A stretch of DNA of 64,000 nucleotides, from the NCBI RefSeq assembly GCF_921293095.1, contig NC_060259.1:41273812-41337811 (forward strand). The letters run 5' to 3'. A model generated the notes under the pieces. The model did no database searches. It was not told the DNA's origin and worked only from the letters and a program-made list of their open reading frames with translations. The translations under genes were made by a program, and so were the position numbers. The DNA comes from Ischnura elegans (lineage: Eukaryota; Arthropoda; Insecta; Odonata; Coenagrionidae). Below, piece after piece: positions 1-12,746 of the stretch; positions within the stretch are counted from its first letter, which is position 1; every line of letters begins with the position of its first letter.

Positions 1-1447
1 ACAACTGATCCAATTTTTCCTTCAATTCCATATTATTCTTTAGCTGACGCGTAGGTCGCCGTCAACAATTTATCCTGAAGTTTAACAGCTCACTGCACAG
101 TGCCTCTATTTTATATATTCCACGTATTTATTGAATAATTTCAATTCTCGACATAATAGTCCGGAATGGCACCACGGACCTCATCGCTAGTCTCGTATTT
201 GCACACACTCGTTGTTTCAGGGTTAAGTGGTGGTGATAGAATACCTGCAGCACTTCGCGAATAAAAGGCAGCTTATTTTCCGCGAAACAAGCGGCTATAG
301 TTCCTGGGACGCCGATTAGGAATACTTCACTAGACTTGCGCGCGAAAAACGACACTGTTTTTATCAATAGCGTTTTAACTCCGAAAATGTACTCTTTACC
401 ATTCGAAATCCGACTGCGATGGTGGTGTTAAACACGCAAACCTGGATAAGAAGATATACACGTAGCTGTCTCTAAACATCGATCTTAATGGTTTCATCTA
501 TTCTGATTAACAATGAAACTATCTCCTGAATTTATAAAAAATCCAAACAATGCAGAATTTTAAGTAACTCTTCCCTTCTTCCGCCGACTCTCGTTAGGAA
601 AGCCGCGAGGCAGTGAGGGGCGCAGGACCTATCAGTTGACCGTGAATGCGGCCTACGAGCGACCAGCTCGCCGTCAGGGGTGTGACGCGCGGCTGTAGCT
701 CGCGGAAAAGTATAGCATTCCTGGAAAAATGTTGAGCGGACGCAAAAATGGAGCGAATTTTGGCTCCATAAGTCAGTAAAATTGTGCGCTACCCCTAAAA
801 ACACTTTTGCAAAAAACGGGAAAATTAAATGTTATTGCATTTATGCTCTGTGAGCGACCTCTAAATGTTAAACAATCGACCTGAAATTTTTAGGATATCC
901 ATTCTGCAACCCATAGCATACTGTAAGAGGTATAAATCAAAAAGAGGTACAAATCACCCTACTCAGGGCCCTTGGCGATTGCCGACCAGTAGACCTGGCC
1001 GCACCGCCCCTGCTCCCGTGTCATTTTATAGAGGAATGCATCTGGACAACTCATGACTTCGTATGCTTTGCCTGCCGGAGATCGCGTTGTGTTCATAGCA
1101 TCCGGCAACAGGGCAAACTTGCAGCCAATCGGAGCGCTTGGCTCAAACTTTCTGTGGTTTAAAAATTGTGCGTTTTCGACCTAAATATCTTTCGTAATTT
1201 TGGTTTCTACTAGTATCAGCTACTCAGAGTTAAAATTTCGCGACACAATTTTTTCCACCCTGTATTTTCTGAAAATTTCTAACAGAGATATGATAGCATT
1301 ACCAATTGTGTTGATTCCGGAGCTGTACGCTGCCTAGCCGGGCTGCGAACACATAGTTATACTACGCTAGTAACACGGACCCTGTTCATCTTCCATTAGG
1401 ATTGGGAAATAGAAGTCTACATGGTCATAGGTGCATTTTTTTTCTAG
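1..1447. other. Non-coding, probably Bic-C intron or 5' flank
   Basis: I find no supportable exon here. A GC- and CpG-richer patch lies at about 560-720. The polypyrimidine run and AG at 1434-1447 form the acceptor of the first Bic-C exon seen in the window, so this stretch is most likely the 3' part of an intron whose upstream KH-domain exons lie outside the window. Confidence 0.5.
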
Positions 1448-1613
1448 GGATCTCTCCCTCTGGTGCTATCGTTCAGCGTTTCCGAAGAAGTAGACGTGAG
1501 AATAGAACGCTGCAACAACATAATGAAATCATTGGATGTGATCATATCAGCTCGCTTGAAACCAAAATATGGAACTTATTCCGTTCACATCAGGTCACTG
1601 GAGCGAAATGCTG
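1448..1613 (+). CDS. BicC: Bic-C exon: last KH-type segment
   Basis: This 166-nt exon follows a tttttttctag acceptor and ends at CTG|GTAATT, leaving phase 1. It encodes 55 residues from GSLPLVL through the ERNA motif, which is the signature stretch after the GxxG-type KH units in Bic-C proteins. The next exon completes the match with a KAR-containing helix (QLYKARQMLL). The 4.9-kb intron that follows contains nested transposons. Confidence 0.85.
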
Positions 1614-4600
1614 GTAATTATATCCATATTTCTATCTTTTATTTATTTATATATCTATGGACTAATGGGAATTCCATGAGGTAGCAACTCAAGAGGGATG
1701 TGCTGAGAGGCAGTGGCGCAGCGAGGGGGGGGGGGTTTTGGGGGTTAAACCCCCCCCCCCCCCCCCAGAGCTCAGAGAAATTTTTAATTTTAATCCATTT
1801 CACTTAATTGGATTAATATGATAAATAGAATAGTGTATAAAATATCCCACAGAAATCAGTAAAACTCACCATTTTGAACCATTAATCTGAAAATTTTTCT
1901 AGGGGATGGCCCCCGCTTACCCTGGCAGTTATTCCACACCCTCAGACCCCCCAGCATTCGTTCCGCCTAAACCCCCCCCCCTAGCCTTAATTCCTAGCTG
2001 TACCCCTGCTGAATGGTATGCACGGGGACCTTCCTATTCTTCAGGCCCCACTAGCTGGGGGTGATTAGGGTATTTCTTTTTTTCCGAACTTTCCGTGGTG
2101 CCTTGGTGGTATGCAATACCTTTCAGCAATAATGCATCTGAGATCTACTTTGCATGCACAAGTGGATTTAAGATATTCATCAATTATTTTTAAACAATGT
2201 TCGTTAATTTAATGGTATAAAATCTTTCATTGGAGCCTTTAGCCTTAAAGATTACAATATTTTCAATTTTTCCAGAAATTATAGGGGGTGGGCTGCCCAC
2301 CTCAGTCTTTCATTTCCGACCATCAAGAGCTCTCCAATGTTATGCTCTGAAAGGTCAGACCTCAATGATAAAGAATTTGCCCTCCACCCATGCCCCTCAA
2401 CCTCTCTGCAATTCTGCCTTGCCAAATTCACTTCAGAAAATCGATATACAGTAGAACCCCGTATTTGCGTCATCGGAATTTACGTTTTCCCGCAAATTGC
2501 AAGTTTTTTTCTGAGTCCTGTCATGTTTCCTATCTCTCCAATGTAAATAGAACCCTGTATTTACGCCGTGTTTTTTTCGTTTTCCCGCCATGTGCAACAC
2601 GACGTGCCGGCTAAAAAAAATTATTTGCCTACTAAAACAATAAATCGTGCATATCAGCCCTTAAAAACTATCTTTTGGCTTCCTTTCGCCAATTTGTATT
2701 TAAAAATCCAAGAGAAAGAGACGCAATGAGAACTATTTTCGGGAAGAATTTGAATGTGGCGGGACAGAACGCTACTAACGTCGGAAAGTTGAACTACGTC
2801 ATCTCGTTTTCTGTCATCGGCGGAAAGATTCACGATATGAAAGTAGGTGTTTTGAGCAATCGAGCTATGTAATAATTATAATGCATGAACTCCTGAAGCA
2901 ATAATGACAATAATCATGTAGCCTATAATTTGATACGAGAGTTTGAAAGGAAACCAGACGTGCTGAAACGTGATAAATGCCGGAACTATAAAACTTGTCA
3001 TCATTCGCGCTGACTTCATTCAACAGTTGAGTAGCGTAGATGGGTTAATTAAATACTTAAAAAAAACTTATTTACACTTGAATTTTCCCATTCACATAGC
3101 AGCGTATCGCAAACAACTGTAACTTTAAAAAATTATGAAGACAGTTTGTACTACGCACTTGATCGCCGAGGAGTAGTTCAGACACTCGTGTGTTGGCAAG
3201 TTATCCTCAATTAGTACGGGAAATAGAATTTATCCTGCTTGAAAATGGAAATTCGAGGTGAAAAACGGACATTTTTAACGGACGAGAAAATGAAAATTTT
3301 AGAGCTAGTTGATTCCCACACCGGAACCCGCATCGATTCAAACAAATTCGTGGTGAAAAATCGCGATGCCATTGTAAAATATGCAAACCAGTGCGGACAT
3401 TTATAAAAAAAAGAGAATATATGTGAAGAATTCCAGGTAAGAACAAATAGAACGAATTCTAAAAGAGTAGTTTTTAGGCGCAAGATCATCAAATGTTCCT
3501 GCAAATGGTGTCATCTAAAGGCCTGTTTACATAGTAAATTAACCCGTACAAGTTAATATCTAAATTATGAACATGAAAATGCACCGTGTATTCACCCAAC
3601 TTGTGCGTATGCATGAACAGAAAATAGAACCTGTTCAAATTTGGTTCATGCATTCATAGTCATATTTAGGGGCGGGGGATGTGCCCCACCCAGATGCTTA
3701 AAAAAATAGACAAAATTTGAATACGGTTATCACAGGAGGATCTATGGGGGGGCATGTGCCCCCCCAGACACTTAAAAAATATGCAAAATTTTTAATACCG
3801 TCCAGTTATTATTGCGTTCGTTTTGTATAACGTGGTATCATTGTGCCCCCCTCTAGAACATAATCCTGGATATGGCCTTGCTTGTGCCCCCCAGAAAGAA
3901 ATCCTGGATCCGTCCCTGATTTCCGTATCTGTTCGCTTCATTTTGTGTATTACTCAAGGAGGCTCAATCATTTAATTCAATAAGAATAACTTTGATATAA
4001 AAATAAAGAGAATTTAGTAAAGTCATTGCTATATCTTGTTATTAATCTCAATTCAGACAAGATCTTTTGCCTGTCAGACCCTCTGTGCCCCTCCCAGAAA
4101 GAAAAATCCTGGATCTGCCCCTGCCTACATTGGTACATCTCCTGTACCGTTCCGGTCCACAAAAGTCATTCATGCAAGCAGACATTGATGCATTGTGTAA
4201 ACAGGCCCAAAGGCCCTTGAGAAAAAGTATTTCCCCAGAAGATTGAGAATCGAAGATTCCACGGCATTTATAATGGTTGGTTGGATAGATTCAAAAATAG
4301 GTACAGTCTTGTATACAAGATGGTGAGTGGTGAAAGCAAAGATGTTAACATAGAGACAGCAACTCAGTGGAAAGAATCTGAATATATTAGACTTCTGGAA
4401 GGTTACAGCCCAAAAGATGTTTTTAATGCAGACAAAACAGGATTATTTTTTAATTTTTGTTGCCAGCTGTGCTTCAAAGGGAAGCAATGTTATGGAATAA
4501 TGCTTAGTGAACAATTAAAAAATTAACATTTCCAAAGCCAGTATGTGAATAAAAGTGAAAATTCTCTATTTCCCACAATTTGCATTTTCCCGCAATTTAC

Positions 4601-7600
4601 ACTTTTTTTCTTGGGTCCCTAGAAAAGTGTAAATAAGGGGTTTTACTGTATATTTCTCTTGGAAATACTAATCTGTAAAATTAGGAAGTCATTCCAAGTC
4701 TGTCTGATGAAATATATTTTTGTATTTCTCTGATTATTGAGCAAGAGCCTTGAATTATATTAGAAGAACTGTAAATTTTCCCATAAGTATGTGAAACATT
4801 TTCTTACCCAAAGAAATGCAACTAACTTTAGCCGAATATTGTTGCATTTTGCCATGTTGAGGTAAAGTCACAACTTTTGTTTCTTATGTCAGTACTTGGG
4901 AATATTATTTATACAATTTTTCTAGCTTAAGACTAACAAGAAATGTAAAAATATTCAATGAGTGTTAATAGGGTAATTCTGGGCAAACCTCCAGTGTACC
5001 AAAAGTATATTTTCAGCCTATGTGATATTTCTTTACCCATGGGGCCTATGAGAGTTTCGAATGCCTTGTATATGAAGAATGACTAACTTTTCAATACTTC
5101 TGATCCTAATTATGTATGAATGTAGGGGGATGAATAAACAAAAAATGTATGAGTGTTTTTTTTTATTAGATCATCCTATTTTTCCATGCAATTCTGCATG
5201 TAATCACTTTTTTTATAATTTCGTAATGGAGACTTTAATGCCTGCAAATACAACCCCGCTATACAGAAGCTATCATCTACAACTACTCATATGAAAACAA
5301 TGTGCATTGGTAAAACAGGGCACAATCAAATAATATGTTACTTTTATTGTTAACGGAGATGAAAATCCAAGTTTGAGGTGTTATTATGGCCTTTGAAACA
5401 TCTTCGTCATTTTAACTATTTTAGGGCTAAATACTCTGTTTTGCACCCCCCTGTAATTGGCACTATTTAATATGCGAGTGATGAAGATATTAAACTTGTT
5501 TTTGAAGAAATTTCGAATTGGTCTAACTTTGACCCTCACTATATTTCCCTTCACAGTTCGACATAGTCTTTGTGGAAAATGAAATACTTGTAAGCACCTC
5601 TTCACATTACTTTCAAGGTTGAAAAAATATTCTTGACCTTCAAATGTTTTGTTTTCCCCACATCTTTTCCGGCGGAGGGAAATTACTTTCTATGACTCTC
5701 TAGCTGAAAAAACACTCATTTGAGGAATAATGATGAAATTATTCAAAGCATTTATTACATTCTTTTCTGCCTATAAGTTTCTCAATTTACAATGGCGTAA
5801 TTCATGAATAAGCTGTATCAGTGAAACTATATTATACATCTTACACATTAGTAGCAAACATATTAAATGATGTATCTGGAATGTGTTCAGCATTGACAGA
5901 TTACTAAAATTCAGTGAGTAGGAGCAGTTGCTTGGAAGATAAAAGCAGAATTTGTAAACAATAGCTGTTGTTGTGTATTGAGATTTTAATATTAATGTAC
6001 AAAATATGCATTTCCATGCTTAAACTTAGGTACACCTGGTAGAATTTCTTTTTCTCTGAGTGGATTTGGAGTCGTCGTTTAAGTCCTTGAGATAGGAACG
6101 ATGGTTAAGTTAATTTTTTATCTTGTTTGTTAACTGCCAGTTGAGGATTCCTTTCGACATTCATTTCCAAAGCTTTCCCTGTAGGAACAGGAGCCGATTT
6201 AGATGGTTGTTCTGAGGTTTTGGCTCACTGCCTTCACACCCCTTGATGGTATGCAATGCCCCTTAGCAATAAAGGGTCTACTTAGAGGCAAGTGAATTTT
6301 AGATAGTATTGAATTAGTTTTAATTATAGTTAATTGATCCGGTGAAATAAAAACTTGTATTATCCAACTTAATGATAAATATCTCACTTATTTTTCCAGG
6401 AATTTCGGGGGGTTATGTGGTCACCACCCTCACTCCCTTTAGTCTGCCCCTGAGCAGAAAATGGTTTATTAAATCAGCTAAGAATTACCATAAGTACAAT
6501 GTAAAAGAGAACTACTAGTGTAATTTATCAACATTGTTTCTTTTTTCAGGTCAACTGTACAAGGCAAGACAAATGCTACTGAATTCTAATGAACCACCAA
6601 TAATTGCTGAGATACCACTATCTTATTTTGGGCAAGGCATCTCATTAAAAGCAACAGGTATACTCCTAGTCTATACTAATGATAGGCAACTGAATTCATT
6701 ATGAGTTTTCAAGTGAATGATGTGAATGTCATCAAAATGTTTGAGTGTGATGCTTTGTAAATTATTTAAACAAACCTTTGTGATGACCTACTGGGATATC
6801 CTAGTAGATCATCAACAAAGGTTAACCGGCCTTGGTGGTGGTGGGGTAAAGTCCTCGCCTGCCAAACAAGAGGTCGCAGGTTCAAGTCCCACCTCGGTAT
6901 GATTCCCTTATCCAGGGCATGGTGGTTCATTGCGTGCAATTGTTGAATTTGTTGAATACCCCAATATAAAATAGCTTATGAGAGCTGTATTCGGTGGTTT
7001 ATGAATAAATAAATTATCAGTCTATCTAATAACCGTAAGTTTTAAGAGAATATAGAGATGGCACTTTTCCGCAGGTTTATTGAGAGTACGACGCATTTCG
7101 ACCGATCTAGTACAATGACCTAACGGCCGAAACGCCTCATACTCTCAATAAACCTGTGGAAAAGTGCCATCTCTATATTCTTTTCACACTCACAGGATGT
7201 CATTACACTACATTTTGCCTGCTTCTGTTACTTTTATGTAATAATCATCAGAAATTCTCCAAAATGGGCGAACCCCAGCTAATTTTTTATCTATTTACGT
7301 TGTTTCTTTGGCAACAAAGAGAAACTTCCTACTATCGTACTATTACTTTAAATGATTTTCTGACCTTTCCTCATGCCTTCTTAATATTTCCCATTTTATT
7401 TTAGCCATCGCTGAATTCAGAGATCACTGTAAGCTTCGCCACTGGATTTATACAGTTGTTTATAATTAGTATATGAGAGCAATGAGAATTCAAGTGACGT
7501 AAATAGGCTACACAAAATTGTCAGGCATACTTTACTGCATGATTTTTGAAACTGCTTTCTGCAAATTCTCATTTTTTTCAGGCAAAAATAATCAAAAGTT

Positions 7601-10600
7601 ATTGCAGAGAAATGCTCAAAAGCCATTCCCAAGCTCTGAAGAAAGCAATCTCATTAAAATGCCTGAAAATCCTCTTGATTGGATGAAGAAGTCTCCAGTC
7701 CCAGAGATCATGACACATGATCTTGAAGAGTTAAATCTGGCTTTGGAGCAAACTGAAAATGAGCCAGTCATGAGCATAGAACCAGGTGATTTCGGAGAAT
7801 TGGGTTTCAGCCAGAACTTGCTTCGTGTGGAGGTGGATAAATTTGACATTTATGACAGCTCTAGCTATGAAGGTTGGTAATATTCTTCGGCAAATTTACA
7901 ATAGAAGATAGAGATACCTTCTGTTAATGTACCATCTGGTATTCACGCTTTTTCCTCAAGTTTTCTCACACACAACATAAATGATAGTAGGTAATAGGAA
8001 GTGCCATGTGAGAAAAATGTCTTCAACGTTTGTCTTTTCAAGTTAAATCAGTCTATGTATTTAAATTATACCTACGCTTACTGTTTTCAAGAGTATGGAA
8101 AAATCCGGTCAAACATCCAAAGAAACCACTGTAAATGGCACGATTTTCATGCAAAATCAGTTTGTTTTTTCAACCTATTCCACCTGCAGATAAAATTAAA
8201 TAGGCTAATTAAATTGTTCCCCACCTTCTTTTGCAATGGTGTATCATTAGGAAGCCCTTTCTTGGGGTATTAATTCAAACTAACTAAGAAATACAAAATT
8301 ATGTATTAGTGTTATTTTGTGAGCTCATTATATGTTATTGGTTTACTTCTGATATGCCTGTACAGCTAATTAGCTCTATTCTATTTTAATATGTATTGTC
8401 CATTTCCAAGCTTCCTATAATTTTTGTCAACGAAATTTTCCTAACAGATGATAACTCTGCTTGTAGCAGTATTATTAGCTCAGTATTTAGTCCAACCAAA
8501 AGCCCAATACTTTCTACAAGATCAGGAAGTGTTAATTCACAAGGACTAGACTCTGGATATGGAGACCTCTATGGTAATTACCTTTATTTACTACACATTG
8601 GGAAACATTTTTTTTGCTTCCACATTGTTTAAAAATGACCTCCTCTATTTGCAGAATCAGAGTCATCAAGGTCAGCGAGTAGAGCATCATTAAATGACTG
8701 TGATAAGGAAGATGGAACTTTTGATGAACATATCCAGTCTCCAATGGATCATGAAAACAAAGAACTAATCGCAACAAATGGTAGGTGAAAGTGATGCATG
8801 CAACTCCATTGGTAACTATATCTCTAATATCAGTAGGAAGTGATGCTAAAAGGTAGTGGCATAAGCTAAAATTAGAGCCACTGAGCATATTTTTCAAGAG
8901 TTGCCAGAATCTGAAACTTTCTCTATCACAGAAAATTAGTGTTATTTAGTCGTAACCATGATTGCATGGTTAGATTTTTTAGAGCAATTTTTTCCTAGAA
9001 AAGGTAAGGAAGTTATGGGAATTCGGTAGGTATGAAAGAAAGTAAAATTTTAGCATGAGAATATGATTTGTGCAATATTTTTATCCACTGTGAGTAGCTA
9101 TTTTGACTATTTTTGATAAACAATCATATTTCAAGTTTTGATGTGATCTACTTTTTTTGCAGCCATGCATGACGACCTTAATGCTTCAGAATTAAGTTTA
9201 CCAAAAGCAAAATGGTCTGGATTTGGATTGAGTCATTCGATGCCAGAATATATATTAAAATCAAGTGTACTTAAAGCACAAACAAAAAGCTCTCAACAGG
9301 TAATATGCAATCTAATCTCCATTGGGAGAACTTGGTAGAAAAATATTAATGCATATTCTTTTTACAGGCAAGCCTGCACAGAGATAAGGATAGCTCATCA
9401 GCATGTCTAACAGAGGATGACTCTGACATGAAAATGTGGTCTAAATCATCAGTAACGATCACTGATGGTGTGACTCAGTCTGCAGAAATAGATAAAAGTG
9501 AAATAGACCTGTTTTCACTCCTTGCTAAAATTGGCATGGCAAGGTATTCATGTAGGTATCTCATGTGGAATTGTCTATTTTTTAACCCATTATAATATAT
9601 AAAAGTTATTGTTCCAAATATAGTGTATTCCAGTAAATTGGAGCACATTAGAAACAGTACACTCAGCCTCCATTAAGTAGGTAAACTATTTATCTCAAGT
9701 ATTCCATGTGTACACTTAGGTTGAAATACAATAAAGAAGGCAGACAGAGAATTAAGATGCAATGAATTTCTGTCCTCTACTATTTCAATCACACTTATGA
9801 AACAATACTAGAATTATAAACATTTCTCTCACATTCTGAGAGTAGATTAAATGGTACACATATTTCTGTCAGCCTTCATGTATGGAAACCTGTGATTACA
9901 GCCTATGAGACAGTAAGAGCAGTAAGATAGGAGGGATGATGCAAGGAAATACATACTCAAATTAGTTCAATGGAGAGAGAAACTGAACAAAATTAATTTA
10001 TAGTGCTCAAAAAATGCACATATATTTACAAAAATAATGAGCCAATACCACCAATGCACAGGCTTTAATGACCGTTTTTGTCCTAATAAATTGAAGAAAA
10101 CAAAGTAATTCCAATATCAAATGCTTTCTATGGTATGAAATTTGGAGGAGGTATCTTGACACCTTGAGTCAATGGTGCCATGAGGGTAGATAAGAGAGAG
10201 AACCGATCAGCCCACCCATAATGAAATTTGCCAAGGGGACAGATAGATTGCTGCACTTGAAAAGCCCTCCACAAAAAAGGGATATGGCATCATGCAAAAA
10301 ATCTCCAACACTGCCAGAATTTGGATCTGGAACAATGGGGTTGTTAGCCAACGCTCTAACCACCATACCAACCCTATCACCTCAAATGAATTCTTATTTT
10401 GGAGATCTGTCATAAGTGAGCAGCTGCCCTTATTATCTGATGGCCTTAATAACTGGAATCTACTCTGTTTGACATTTACAATGTGATGAGTTCAAAAAAC
10501 CACATGAAAATCATGTCTCAACCAGATTTACCTTAAGTATAAATTTACAGGGGAATTTTGGCATATGCACTTACAGGTGGCTCCGTTGAGATATTCCTAA

Positions 10601-12711
10601 GGCTAGCATGCAGTTATTTCTAACAAAATCATTCATTACATCAAATTTTCCTTTCAGATATATTTTCATCTAATGAAATAGATGCGGTCACTTTTATGAC
10701 CCTTGATGAAGACGACCTGCGAGTTCTTGGTATTCCCACAAACGTTGCCAGGCAGAAGATATTACAGGCAATATCAGGTAGGTGCAGCTCCACTCTCTTT
10801 TAATATTTCCCATGGAAGTCATTTTGACCCTCAATCGTATTTAAAATAATGAATTTGAAACATGAAATCTCATTTAAAACAAATTCTTCCGAATTCAGTG
10901 TCCCTGAGAAATAAAAAATAGAATTTAGCAAAAGCTGCCAAATGTTTTCCCATTTTCACTTCACAGCAATGTAAGGCTATTTTCACAGTTGCTATAACTT
11001 TACATTCAATTACTTTTAAGACGGAAAACCAATTTTCATGATTTATATTTCATATTTAGCGGCAGTTGAATGCATTTTTGCTTTTCATACTATTTCAGGA
11101 GTTTACATGAAAGTGTATATGTACCTTAAAAATGGAATCCTTACTTTGTGCAAAAAAAAGTCACCACTTTGAAAAACATATTCAACCTTTTTTAACCCTT
11201 ATACCACGGGAACGTTTTTAAACAATTTGTACACTGCCTGTGGAAAAACTTTTTAAACCTTTGACCATTGCTCACCTACCTACTTCAGTTTCCCAAAATA
11301 TTTATTGCTACCAGCTTAACACTCCCCAGCCATCCCAGAGAAACAAAACGTTCCTGCAGTCTAAGGGATAATGATGACTGAATGAGTACAATTGAATCTT
11401 CCATTTCCTGGAGGTTGTCACAGCACAGGCCAGAGTTCAGGAAATTCATAACTTATCAATTGAAACTGCCTAGCTCTTCTTCTACAATTGATTTTTAATA
11501 ATTTTTAAACTAAATATTTCATTCATCTGCATGATGCAAGATCTGTTCAAATACATCCTCTACCTCAATTTTCATCCACATCCTAATTAAACTGGACTTC
11601 AGAATTGGGTCATTCGATTATAAACAAAATCACAATTCACTAAAAGAATTCAGTGGATGGAAGGGAAAGAAAGTAGAAAGAAATACAAATAAGAAATACA
11701 AATCTTTCTCATTACTCTCTTCTCTCATAATTTTAAAATAATAAACATGAAAACTGCAGCCCACTTTTCATGTGTTGGTGACATCATCGGCTCTTTAACT
11801 CATCCAAAGAGACCCAATCATCACTCATATTGAGAGAAGGAATTATTCACTGAATTCTTTGACTACAAATAATCATGCTAGCTCCCAAGGTCAGGAGTAG
11901 CAGACAGCAATGGCCTATTTGTCAGGAGTTTGTGACTTCATCAACTTAAAGGAGAAAGGGTGGAGGTCATCAATTTTCCATTGCAAACAGCTCAAGAAGT
12001 AGGCAATAGATTGAGAAATGGGCAAATACATATCTCTTTACTTTGAACTCTATCACAATCGACAGCTTAAACAATTAGAGAATGAGCCCCTTGCCTCAAC
12101 AATCCTCACTGACATCTCAGCTCGACTGAGATTGACACAGGTAAAGTTTTGTAGAATGTAGTACATCTTGTATACTTTAGTTGGAATATTTCTACATAAA
12201 ATTGTGAAAAAAAAATTCTTCACACTTATTCGTAACTGTTGAAGATTATCATTATTATAATCTATGAAAAAGTTTCTTTTGCTTCCGGAGGCTAGAAAGT
12301 TCAACATGAAATTATGATAGCTCAAACCCAGCTAGCTCATCATAAGTCATTGAGAGAAGGTGAAAAGAAGAAATTAGGAAAGTGCTTATCAAGTAAGCTT
12401 GTTATGGGTTTCTTACGGCCAGGCCGACAAACATCCAGAGTAATGACAAAATGGATGCCAAACTTTCAGCACTTAGGTAGATGCTGTTATTATCCCATCG
12501 TTTCAGAGTATTCATTAAGGCATTTATGTACATATAAGAATAATGTTTTTATTCTAGGCACTTCTATATTATGAGGAGAAATAACATCATACGGCCATAA
12601 TTCGAAAATCATTCACATTCATGAAGTGATGGCGAAACGACAGTTGTAAGAAAAACACATCATTTCACAAGAATAGCGACGTAGAATAATATAAAAATGC
12701 CAGAAGGAATC

Positions 12712-12746
<35 letters not shown>

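Larger units (their letters stand above)
2459..4648 (+). mobile_element. Tigger/pogo-type DNA transposon, decayed and nested-into
   Basis: The left end CAGTAGAACCCCGTATTT and the right end (inverse CAGTAAAACCCCTTATTT) form terminal inverted repeats flanked by TA at 2457-2458 and 4649-4650, as in Tc1/mariner-pogo elements. Two remnants of a Tigger-type transposase lie inside (3245-3406 and 4275-4526). A second partial copy of the terminal motif occurs at about 2540-2600. The element sits in the first visible Bic-C intron and is split by the insertion at 3519-4208. Confidence 0.8.

Noticed and set aside
532-804. 90-codon minus-strand frame in a CpG-rich patch
   Set aside because: No recognisable domain or splice context; the patch raises frame length by composition.
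6830-6905. Possible tRNA gene
   Set aside because: A and B boxes are present but the stems do not pair well and an unrelated body with an AT tail follows, as in a SINE.
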